A stretch of 64,000 nucleotides of DNA, from positions 1 through 64,000 of the forward strand of contig JARLHE010000004.1 of the NCBI GenBank assembly GCA_031292385.1, read 5' to 3'. Below the pieces are notes generated by a model. The model did no database searches. It had not been told where the DNA came from and saw only the letters and a list, made by a program, of their open reading frames with translations. Position 1 is the stretch's first letter, and the number at the start of each line of letters is the position of its first letter. Positions 46,817 to 53,236 of this stretch are shown one piece after another. Position numbers and translations under genes: made by a program. Source of the stretch: Oligoflexia bacterium. Lineage in GTDB: Bacteria; Bdellovibrionota; UBA1018.

Positions 46817-47554
46817 ATGAATAATTTACGCTGTGGCTTTACGATCGCCTTGGTTCTCGCCGCGACTTGCGGGTCCCGTAAGGCGCATGCGCAAAACGTC
46901 CTACCGGGCAAGTTGAGCCCCGCCGAAATCAAGGTTCTCGAAAAGCTCGCCAAAAAAAATTACTTCAAAGACGCCACCTGCGCCCAGTTCGCCAACCTGA
47001 TTTTGAAAGAGAACAAACTCCCCGAGATCGGGGCAACCGAACCATCCCCCCCTCTGCGCGGAAACATCGACCGCAGAAACGAAGATGCCCGCCTTCCCGA
47101 GCTCAAGGATGGGGCCACGCTCAAAACGAATCCCCTATTTGAAGTGAAAATCGCCACGGCTTCGGATGGGGCCGATTCCTGGTCGCTCACGCTTCATCGC
47201 AGTCTCGACATCCCCAAGTCCGAAGACCCCAAACTCGCCGCCTCGTCGCATCTCGACGCCGAGACCGCGTACCTCTTCAAAGTGGGGGCGATCAACAACA
47301 AGCCTCTCTGTGACCTGATTAAAATCTCTTATAAAGCGAAGCCCCGCGGGGCGGCCGGCAACACGTCGATCGACCAAAGCTATAACACCGTCCAATGCCT
47401 CGATCTCTTCCTGACGGATTTTTCCTCACTCGAAAACCAGCCGCTGGGTTCACGCGAGCTGTTTTTCATCAAGAAGGATTGCGCGATTGGAATGCATTTT
47501 TTCGCCGAAGCTAAGGCGGTTCTCGCGAGGCGCAAGCTCGGCCTGAATCACTAA
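46817..47554 (+). CDS. Secreted protein, function unknown
   Basis: A 245-residue protein with a signal peptide ending around KAHA/QN. Contains three or four Cys residues in the mature part (DATCAQF, KPLCDLI, TVQCLDLF, KKDCAIG), suggesting disulfides. No family recognised. It diverges from hemA across 161 bases, in which I see only weak promoter-like sequence. Convergent with the next gene. Confidence 0.6.
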   Translation: MNNLRCGFTIALVLAATCGSRKAHAQNVLPGKLSPAEIKVLEKLAKKNYFKDATCAQFANLILKENKLPEIGATEPSPPLRGNIDRRNEDARLPELKDGATLKTNPLFEVKIATASDGADSWSLTLHRSLDIPKSEDPKLAASSHLDAETAYLFKVGAINNKPLCDLIKISYKAKPRGAAGNTSIDQSYNTVQCLDLFLTDFSSLENQPLGSRELFFIKKDCAIGMHFFAEAKAVLARRKLGLNH

Positions 47555-47576
47555 CTAACTGCCCCCTTTACGAACA

Positions 47577-47993
47577 TCAAACGCCGCCCGCGGAAAACCC
47601 GGCGCTGCCGGTGCCGTTCCACGGACCGCCCAAGTGGGCAAAGACGGCGTTTGCTGCTCCGACCGCTTCGACGTTCGGACCATCGCCTAGAGCGGCGATT
47701 TCCTCGGCCGCTTGATCGGCCGGGTCCCTCAAAGCCTTCGTGCCGGTGGAGGATGCTGAATTGGGAGCCGCGCTCGTCATCAAAATTCGCGTCGCCCCGG
47801 TCAAATAGCTTTTGCAGCCATCCCGAAGCTGGCCCGTGGGCAAGTGGACCAAGTTGACGGTGAATTCATCCGAATTGCAACGGCCTGAACTTGGAATTGA
47901 ATTTGAAGGCGGGGCCGCGGCCAGCGACGCGCTCATTTCGGCCACCAAGAGCGCCGCGGAGAAATAGACAGCTTGGGTCAGCCTCGAGCCCAT
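47577..47993 (-). CDS. Small secreted protein, function unknown
   Basis: A 138-residue product with an N-terminal hydrophobic segment (AVYFSAALLVAEMSASLAA), then a stretch with two Cys residues (SGRCNSDEF and RDGCKSYLTGATRILM). The C-terminal third is rich in Ala and Gly. No domain recognised. The start could also be a few codons later. Placed between a convergent secreted protein and a Fur-family gene, with no close coupling to either. Confidence 0.5.
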   Translation of the reverse strand: MGSRLTQAVYFSAALLVAEMSASLAAAPPSNSIPSSGRCNSDEFTVNLVHLPTGQLRDGCKSYLTGATRILMTSAAPNSASSTGTKALRDPADQAAEEIAALGDGPNVEAVGAANAVFAHLGGPWNGTGSAGFSAGGV

Positions 47994-48046
47994 AGATTTC
48001 TAATTATGACGCGAACAAGCGGAAGCCGCAAGATCGACAATTAAAT

Positions 48047-48544
48047 CTACTTTTGCGCGTACTCGCAATTCACGTAGATCACGTGCCGATGCTTGACTTG
48101 CTTGAATTTCATATCGCGGACCAGGCTGTTTTGCAGGGCTTCGATCTGATCGTTGTGAAACTCGAAAATCTCGCCGCAATCCAGGCAGACGATATGATCG
48201 TGGTGATCGTCGTCAAAAAGCTCGTACACGACCCGCCCGTTTGAGTCCGTCAGCGATTCTTTCAGGATTCGCGCATCGCAGAGAACCTTGATATTGCGAT
48301 AAACGGTCGCCGCGCCGATGCCGGGATGCTCCTTTTTGACCCGATCCACGAGCCCTTGCGCGTCCAAATGGCGGCCGATCGACAGAATCAATTCCGCGAT
48401 TTTCCAGCGCTGCTCGGAGTACTTAAGCCCCTGGGCCGTCAGGTAATCCCGCAACTTTTGCTGCCACTCGGCAATCCGGGCGCTGGTCGCATGCGGAGCC
48501 GCCGGCGCCGCGGGTCTTCCGCAAGGCAATGTTTTCTTAGGCAT
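48047..48544 (-). CDS. Fur-family metalloregulator
   Basis: A 165-residue Fur-type repressor. The winged helix includes QRWKIAELILSIGRHLDAQGL and GIGAATVYRNIKVL. The metal region is HHDHIVCLDCGEIFEFHND with one CxxC; the second CxxC common in Fur is missing (only NCEYAQK at the end). A Pro/Ala-rich N-terminal extension of about 25 residues is unusual. It could respond to iron, zinc or peroxide; sequence alone does not decide. Divergent from rnhA across 68 bases. Confidence 0.88.
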   Translation of the reverse strand: MPKKTLPCGRPAAPAAPHATSARIAEWQQKLRDYLTAQGLKYSEQRWKIAELILSIGRHLDAQGLVDRVKKEHPGIGAATVYRNIKVLCDARILKESLTDSNGRVVYELFDDDHHDHIVCLDCGEIFEFHNDQIEALQNSLVRDMKFKQVKHRHVIYVNCEYAQK

Positions 48545-48612
48545 TCAGAACCTTCTTTTCATGTCCTGAATCCCTTTGCAACCGCTTGCAAAAGCGTTAG
48601 CTTCGGGAGCGA

Positions 48613-49380
48613 GTGACCCAATCCAATCCTTACCCGATCACTGTTTTTGCCGATGGCGCCTGTAGCGGAAACCCCGGGCCCGGCGGCTGGGGCGTGGTGA
48701 TCGCCTACCCGGAAGGACAAGTCGAGGAATACGGGGGCCGCGACCCCCAAACGACCAATAATCGGATGGAAATGGTCGCCGTGATTCATGCGCTCAACCG
48801 CATCGGCACCCGGCCCGGCCCGATCCGGATCTGCACCGATTCGACCTACGTGATCCGCGGTATCACCCAATGGGTCTGGGGCTGGCGAAACCGCGATTGG
48901 AAGACCGCCGAAGGTAAAGACGTTAACAATCAAGACCTTTGGCAGGCCATGCTACAGGCCACGGGGGCACGCGCCAAACTCGGCCCCGAATCCAAAATTC
49001 AATGGAAGTACGTGCGGGGCCACTCCGGCATCCCGGGCAACGAACGGGTCGACGAGATTGCCGTGGCCTTCTCGAAGGCGGTGCCGTTCCAGCTTTACCG
49101 AGGGCCGCTGCTCTCTTATCCAATCGCCATTCACGACCTCCCGGAGGACGCCGAACTCCCCGAAATGCGGCCCAAAGTCGAAAAGAAGGCCGCATTTTCC
49201 TACCTGAGCCTTCTGGGCTCGACCGCGATGCGCCACCGGACCTGGGCCAGCTGCGAGCGTCGCGTGAAGGGGCAACCCGGCGCGAAATTCAAGAAGGCCG
49301 CAAGTCCCGAAGAGGAGCGCTCCATCCTCAATTCCTGGGGAGTTCGCCCCGAGGATGTTCGGGATGACATTTCGCGGTAG
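48613..49380 (+). CDS. rnhA: Ribonuclease HI with C-terminal extension
   Basis: A 255-residue protein starting at GTG 48613. Residues about 1-155 are RNase HI with the catalytic acid residues in FADGACSGNPGPGGWG, TTNNRMEM and ICTDSTYVI, and the final GNERVDEIA. Residues about 160-255 form an extra domain (AFSYLSLLGSTAMRHRTWASC...SPEEERSILNSWGV) that is not in E. coli RNase HI; this tail is present in some other bacterial RNase H proteins but I know no function. IF-1 gene follows after 67 bases. Confidence 0.9.
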   Translation: MTQSNPYPITVFADGACSGNPGPGGWGVVIAYPEGQVEEYGGRDPQTTNNRMEMVAVIHALNRIGTRPGPIRICTDSTYVIRGITQWVWGWRNRDWKTAEGKDVNNQDLWQAMLQATGARAKLGPESKIQWKYVRGHSGIPGNERVDEIAVAFSKAVPFQLYRGPLLSYPIAIHDLPEDAELPEMRPKVEKKAAFSYLSLLGSTAMRHRTWASCERRVKGQPGAKFKKAASPEEERSILNSWGVRPEDVRDDISR

Positions 49381-49447
49381 GTTTTTCTGAAATATTAATG
49401 CTATAAGATCAAACGACTTAGAATCTTACTCACTTAAAGGAGTCTGC

Positions 49448-49699
49448 TTGTCTCGTGAAGACCTCGCCCAGTTTGAGGGCACCATTACCGATGTTTTAGC
49501 TGGCGGCAATTTCACCGTTCAAATCCAGACGGGGCAAACCATCACCGCGAAACTTTCGGGACGCATGAGAAAATTTCACATCCGGGTAATTCTCGGGGAC
49601 CGCGTGACGGTCGGCGTTTCTCCTTACGATCCGACGCACGGATTGATCCTCCATCGCCATAAGGCGGGTCAAGGTCCGGCCGCGCCGACCACCGGCTAG
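49448..49699 (+). CDS. infA: Translation initiation factor IF-1
   Basis: An 83-residue OB-fold protein: EDLAQFEGTITDVLAGGNFT, GQTITAKLSGRMRKFHI and VILGDRVTVGVSPYD. It binds the A-site of the 30S subunit during initiation. The start is TTG 49448, with AAAGGAG upstream (49436-49442), an unusual choice for an abundant factor. Slightly longer than the usual 72 residues, through the C-terminal tail. The duplicated small element begins 5 bases after its stop. Confidence 0.93.
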   Translation: MSREDLAQFEGTITDVLAGGNFTVQIQTGQTITAKLSGRMRKFHIRVILGDRVTVGVSPYDPTHGLILHRHKAGQGPAAPTTG

Positions 49700-49823
49700 A
49701 CCCGATCCGAAATCGAGACGCGAAGCCTCGAATTCCATTAAAGAACCTCCGCCAGATCCCTTTGGGCACAGGCATTCTTTGTGCTGTTTAGGCGCCGCTC
49801 GACCGGGCGGCGTAGCGGGAACG

Positions 49824-49868
49824 ACCTCCTCCCCTAGCATGAAAATGCTCAAGGAAAGGAGGTGATCC
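49824..49868 (+). promoter_or_regulatory. SD-sequestering hairpin, copy 1
   Basis: ACCTCCT (49824-49830) can pair with AGGAGGT (49857-49863). Inside are CCT/AGG (49833-49835 with 49852-49854) and AGCAT/ATGCT (49836-49840 with 49845-49849) closed by a GAAA loop. The SD, AAAGGAGGTGATCC at 49855-49868, is fully complementary to the usual 16S rRNA 3' end. Pairing would hide the SD and limit initiation at ATG 49871. Confidence 0.7.
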
Positions 49869-49870
49869 GA

Positions 49871-49945
49871 ATGAAGAATAACCTACATTGTTCTCATCGG
49901 ATCCAGCTGGAAAAACTTAAAGTAAAAACCTGGTGTCCCATTTAG
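49871..49945 (+). pseudogene. Truncated small ORF, copy 1 (24 aa)
   Basis: Starts 2 bases after the SD stretch. The peptide MKNNLHCSHRIQLEKLKVKT plus WCPI aligns with the first half of the 45-residue peptide at 51381-51518 (shared MKNN, the RxQLEKLKxKTW block), but a stop occurs where the membrane helix should begin. It is a truncated paralogue, or it is a leader peptide if only the first part matters. Confidence 0.55.
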
Positions 49946-49947
49946 CG

Positions 49948-49973
49948 AGCCGTCCGGTCGGGTTGGCTTTTTT
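49948..49973 (+). terminator. Probable intrinsic terminator after copy 1
   Basis: AGCCGTCCG and CGGGTTGGCT form a stem with a short loop, directly followed by six T residues (49968-49973). It lies 2 bases after the small ORF stop and before the GTG of the exonuclease gene, so copy 1 looks like an independent short transcript. Confidence 0.55.
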
Positions 49974-50002
49974 GATCCGTTTTCCATTATGCTGCCGGAG
50001 AA

Positions 50003-51037
50003 GTGCGATTTCTCCGCGACCCCCTGATTATCTCAACCGATAAAGGCCTCTGTTGCGAAGCCGGCGGATTTTACATCGACCCGCACCGGCCCGTGGAGCG
50101 CGCCATTGTTACTCACGCCCACAGCGACCATGCCCGTCGAGGGAGCGGCGCCTATCTTTGCGAGAAAAGCGGAGCGGGCCTGCTTCGAGCACGACTCGGT
50201 AGCAAGATCAACGTCCAGACGCTTCAATACGGCGAAAAAATCCGCATCGGCGAAGTCTTCGTGAGCCTGCATTCGGCGGGGCATATTCTGGGCTCAGCCC
50301 AGATTCGTGTTCAGCGAGGCGCGGACGTCTGGGTCGCCTCCGGAGATTACAAGCGGGATTTTGATCCGAGCTGCACGCCTTTTGAAAGCGTCGCTTGCGA
50401 CACCTTCATCACCGAAGCGACCTTCGGTACCCCGAAATACGTCTGGGACAAGAATTTGGAGCATGGACGGATGATCTCGGAGTGGTGGAATAAAAATGCG
50501 GAAACCGGCCGAAATTCCGTCCTTTTCGGTTACTCACTGGGCAAGGCCCAGCGCATCTTGGCCGAGCTGCGCTCTTACGCGCAAAGACCCGTTCTCATAC
50601 ACGAGAGCATTTCCGAGCTCACCGAATGTTACCGGCGCGAAGGAGTGGCGCTTGCCGAAACCGCGGATCTCAAAGCCGCCGTCGCCAGCGGCCCACTTGA
50701 TGGCGAGTTGATTTTGGTTCCCCATTCAGCACTGAGCGAAGCTTGGGCCGCCGCCCTGAAAGATCATGAAACGGCTTTCGCCTCGGGCTGGATGCAAAAC
50801 GGCGGTCGCTCTTACGGCAGCGGTTATGACCTCGGTTTCGTCATGTCGGATCACGCCGACTGGCACGACATCAACCGAACCATCGACGAGAGCGGCGCGA
50901 GCCGCGTTTTCGTTCAGCACCGAAACGGGGTCCTGGTGCGGCACCTGCGCCAGCGCGGAATCGAGGCTTTTCCCATCACGGAGCTCACTCCTGAAGCGAT
51001 CGAAAAAGCGGATGGCCCGAACCTCCGGCTTTTTTGA
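50003..51037 (+). CDS. Ligase-associated-type MBL-fold exonuclease
   Basis: A 344-residue metallo-beta-lactamase-fold protein of the 'exonuclease, DNA ligase-associated' family. It has the metal motif THAHSDHAR, LHSAGHILGSAQIRV, SGDYKRDFDPSC and VMSDHADWHDINRTI, as in mRNA 3'-end/DNA repair MBL nucleases (Artemis/CPSF-like branch). Start GTG 50003. Relatives usually sit beside an ATP-dependent DNA ligase, Lhr-like helicase and a phosphoesterase; none is here. The gene is flanked by the two direct copies of the small structured element. Confidence 0.85.
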   Translation: MRFLRDPLIISTDKGLCCEAGGFYIDPHRPVERAIVTHAHSDHARRGSGAYLCEKSGAGLLRARLGSKINVQTLQYGEKIRIGEVFVSLHSAGHILGSAQIRVQRGADVWVASGDYKRDFDPSCTPFESVACDTFITEATFGTPKYVWDKNLEHGRMISEWWNKNAETGRNSVLFGYSLGKAQRILAELRSYAQRPVLIHESISELTECYRREGVALAETADLKAAVASGPLDGELILVPHSALSEAWAAALKDHETAFASGWMQNGGRSYGSGYDLGFVMSDHADWHDINRTIDESGASRVFVQHRNGVLVRHLRQRGIEAFPITELTPEAIEKADGPNLRLF

Positions 51038-51073
51038 CTAAAACGATCACCATTTACGTACAAGGTGAAAGTC

Positions 51074-51211
51074 ATGACATATAACCTTTTAAAATCATTC
51101 GGCAAATCCTCGCAAGACACCGCCACCCGCGATATCGACGACTTGCTTCGCCGCTGGATACTCGTAAAAAATCCCGGCGGCGGGAGAAGCACCGGCTGCG
51201 CGCTTGCGTGA
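51074..51211 (+). pseudogene. Remnant of a Fic-like protein C-terminus
   Basis: A 45-codon ORF not preceded by the rest of a gene. The peptide contains DTATRDIDDLLRRWILVKNP then GGGRSTG, the pattern of the winged helix at the C-terminus of Fic/DUF4172-type proteins (usually TATRDL..L...G.L....GGRST.Y). The Fic core HxFx(D/E)GNGR is absent nearby, so this is probably a leftover of a lost gene. It may still be translated as a small protein. Confidence 0.45.
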
Positions 51212-51335
51212 TCCTGATCCGAAAACGAAACGCGAAGCCGTGATTTGCTCTGAAGAGCGCCGCTTTCTCCTCTTTGATTACGGTATTCTTTATGCTGTTT
51301 CACGCGCAGCCCGATCGGGCGGCGTAGAGGGAACG

Positions 51336-51378
51336 ACCTCCTCACCCAGCATGTCAGTGCATGGAAAGGAGGTGATCC
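51336..51378 (+). promoter_or_regulatory. SD-sequestering hairpin, copy 2
   Basis: ACCTCCT (51336-51342) can pair with AGGAGGT (51367-51373). CCA (51346-51348) pairs with TGG (51362-51364), and GCAT (51349-51352) with GTGC (51357-51360), loop GTCA. The SD AAAGGAGGTGATCC is at 51365-51378. Compared with copy 1, the CCT/AGG pair has become CCA/TGG, a compensatory double change that supports the fold. Confidence 0.7.
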
Positions 51379-51380
51379 GA

Positions 51381-51518
51381 ATGAAGAATAATAAGACCTA
51401 TTATTCTTATCGGGTCCAGCTGGAAAAACTTAAGATAAAAACCTGGTTTCTCATTGTTCTAGCCAGGCTTTTATTTTTTCTGGCTTTATTAGTTACCCAT
51501 TACTTGGGACTGAAGTGA
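51381..51518 (+). CDS. 45-residue single-helix membrane peptide
   Basis: Starts at ATG 51381, 8 bases after the GGAGG core of the SD. The N-terminal part is polar and basic (MKNNKTYYSYRVQLEKLKIK). Residues about 22-43 form one hydrophobic helix (TWFLIVLARLLFFLALLVTH). The size, charge pattern and sequestered SD resemble type I toxin peptides (Hok, TisB, Ldr classes) but there is no sequence match that I recognise. No antisense RNA is evident. A regulatory membrane peptide is the other option. Confidence 0.6.
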   Translation: MKNNKTYYSYRVQLEKLKIKTWFLIVLARLLFFLALLVTHYLGLK

Positions 51519-51584
51519 GGGGTTTCCGGGTACAGCGTCACTCGGAGGTCCGTTTCTCACTGAAGAGAGCCGTTCGGTCGGGTT

Positions 51585-52523
51585 CTAAAACGATTTGCTC
51601 CGACTCAAAAGAACCTCGTCCAACGACTTTCCCTTCTCAACCTCCGCTTGCCAGCGCCGGGCCGGATCAATACGGTCTAATATCCGCGCCATTAAGCTTC
51701 CCGTATTGTAATAAAACGCATCTTCAGATCCATTTCATCCAGGGTCTTCCAGTCCACTAAATGAGCTTCAACCGCTGCCGTATCTTCGAAGTACTTCGCG
51801 GTTCCCTCAATTCTCTCCCAAATACGCACGGATTCAAAACATGGAGAAGCTGGCCTAGCAGCGAGCAACCTCTGTACGGACCTCTTCAGAATATCCAAAT
51901 CTCCGTTTGGGATAAGTGCAATCAAGTCCCGCCATCCACGCAGCTCCGTATGAATCTCCCCCGCGAATTCGGGATCCTTGAAGCAGCGGCTGAAATTTGT
52001 GAAACTCTTCGTGAAACAAGACTTTCACGCTCCAAACCGCCAAAGGAATTTCCGGGCTCTTTGCCATGACCTTTTCAGCAATGGCACGCGACGGCGGAAT
52101 GGATATTTTTACGAACGGATAGTCCGACCGATCCGATAGCAACGCCAGATCATCCGGCCTAAAAGTATTCGGGCCCTTGGAATAAGGCTGAAACAATCCG
52201 TTCGCGGGCGGCACGCTTTTGATCGACCCGTCAAGACGATAAAGACCCGGATTATCGCACTCCTGAGCGTGGCCTCGCCAGACTCCCAATTCCTTCAAAG
52301 AAAATCCGCTGACCCATGTTTCGCCGGTTTCCCGTGAATAGAAAACGCGCCTCGTGTTCCCAAGCGGGACCGATCTCCACGGCGACTTGACTTGAAGAAT
52401 ACGCTTTTCGGCATCAAAATACGGGCTTAATTCGACTGGATAACAAGGCTCGCCAGCCTCAAGCAAGAGCGGTTGCCCGAACAGCAGAAAGAAAGCGAGG
52501 ACAATCAACCGAAAAATCCGCAC
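51585..52523 (-). pseudogene. Frameshifted secreted metallopeptidase-like gene
   Basis: Reads as one gene of about 312 codons with two single-base indels. Frame 1 runs from ATG 52523 (signal peptide, then a zinc-type VLFHEEFHKFQPL, HExxH) and becomes nonsense near 51986. The middle (for example EFAGEIHTELRGWRDLIALI and ERIEGTAKYFEDTAAVEAHL) is in the shifted frame until about 51712. The tail (YYNTGSLMARILDRIDPARRW, cut to 20 here: YNTGSLMARILDRIDPARRW) returns to frame 1 and stops at 51585. The two shifts compensate. Family unknown. Confidence 0.65.
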
Positions 52524-52530
52524 AGACTCG

Positions 52531-52929
52531 TCACCCCTTTTTCGCCACCGGGCAAAACCCCGGGCGCGGGCCGATGGTGGGAAACTTCCGGCAGACTTCA
52601 GGACGCTTTTGATAGACCGTGCAGAGCCGGTCCTTGCCCAAGAAAATACAATCGCGCCCGTTGCGCTGCTCTAGGACGAAAAGCTGGGTTCGGGGCACGA
52701 AGGCTTGAATGTAGCCTTCCGATTTGAGCCGCTTCGCCACCCTTTTCAGAGATTCGGCCGCCTCTTCCTCCGTGATCAGCTCCAGGCGGATCAGGTCGGA
52801 GGCGCTGGCCTCGACCGGGAGAGTGCAGCACCCGGCCCAGCAGCCGTCGCACATTCCTGACTTATAGCGCCGCCAGGTCGAGGGGCGTTGGGCATCGGCC
52901 GCGTTCGGGCCTTTCGGGGCGGGTTCCAT
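52531..52929 (-). CDS. YkgJ-family cysteine-cluster protein
   Basis: A 132-residue protein with the Cys pattern of the YkgJ/UPF0153 family: MCDGCWAGCCTLPVEA near the start, then DCIFLGKDRLCTVYQKRPEVCRKFP and a final CPVAKKG (the long stretch is quoted as DCIFLGKDRLC and VYQKRPEVCRKFP). The eight or so Cys residues probably bind an Fe-S or zinc cluster. Function unknown; often described as a putative oxidoreductase or metal chaperone. Divergent from xseB. Confidence 0.85.
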   Translation of the reverse strand: MEPAPKGPNAADAQRPSTWRRYKSGMCDGCWAGCCTLPVEASASDLIRLELITEEEAAESLKRVAKRLKSEGYIQAFVPRTQLFVLEQRNGRDCIFLGKDRLCTVYQKRPEVCRKFPTIGPRPGFCPVAKKG

Positions 52930-52953
52930 GGAAATTTATGCTATATAGAGAAC

Positions 52954-53235
52954 ATGAGCGACTCAACTCAAACTCCGTCCGATACGCCGAATTTCCCAAA
53001 TTTCGAAAACGCGCCATTTGAAGCTGCAATGGAAGAGCTGCAAAAAACCGTCAAGCAGCTCGAAAGCGGGGAGCTTTCGCTCGAAGATGCTCTGAAAGGC
53101 TTTGAGCAGGGGGTGAAACTCACCCGCATCTGCCAACAGCACCTTGCGGTCGCCGAACAACGGGTCGAGCTGCTGATGAAAGCCAACCCGGACGGCACGG
53201 TCGAAACGCAACCGTTTCAGCCGCCGCGAGGGTAA
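52954..53235 (+). CDS. xseB: Exodeoxyribonuclease VII small subunit
   Basis: A 93-residue protein: FEAAMEELQKTVKQLESGEL then SLEDALKGFEQGVKLTRICQ, the XseB helical hairpin that binds the large nuclease subunit. Start ATG 52954; an in-frame ATG at 52888 lies before a segment unlike XseB. It leads the xseB-dxs-tlyA run, a common order in proteobacteria. xseA is not in the window. Confidence 0.92.
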   Translation: MSDSTQTPSDTPNFPNFENAPFEAAMEELQKTVKQLESGELSLEDALKGFEQGVKLTRICQQHLAVAEQRVELLMKANPDGTVETQPFQPPRG

Positions 53236-53236
53236 G

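Larger units (their letters stand above)
49704..49966 (+). repeat. Small structured element, copy 1
   Basis: Direct repeat of the element at 51216-51584. The leader of about 167 bases aligns over its whole length with copy 2 (for example GATCCGAAA..CGA, GCGAAGCC, TTCTTT.TGCTGTTT, GGGCGGCGTAG and GGGAACGACCTCCTC). It carries the anti-SD hairpin, the strong SD and the first codons of the small ORF, then loses homology after codon 24. The far end shares AGCCGT.CGGTCGGGTT with copy 2. No similarity to IS elements seen. Confidence 0.75.
51216..51584 (+). repeat. Small structured element, copy 2
   Basis: Second, longer copy of the element at 49704-49966, in the same orientation about 1.5 kb downstream. 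The leader (51216-51380) is collinear with copy 1. It keeps the whole 45-codon ORF and ends with AGCCGTTCGGTCGGGTT (51568-51584), immediately before the stop codon of the convergent frameshifted gene. The start lies 5 bases after the Fic remnant stop. Confidence 0.75.

Noticed and set aside
49496..49852. 118-codon open frame on the minus strand over infA and the element
   Set aside because: Runs antisense through infA and the structured leader; composition is not protein-like.
49855..49868. Possible 16S rRNA fragment (reverse complement of its 3' end)
   Set aside because: The match is only 14 bases, occurs twice, and each time lies 2 bases before an ATG; an SD sequence explains it better.
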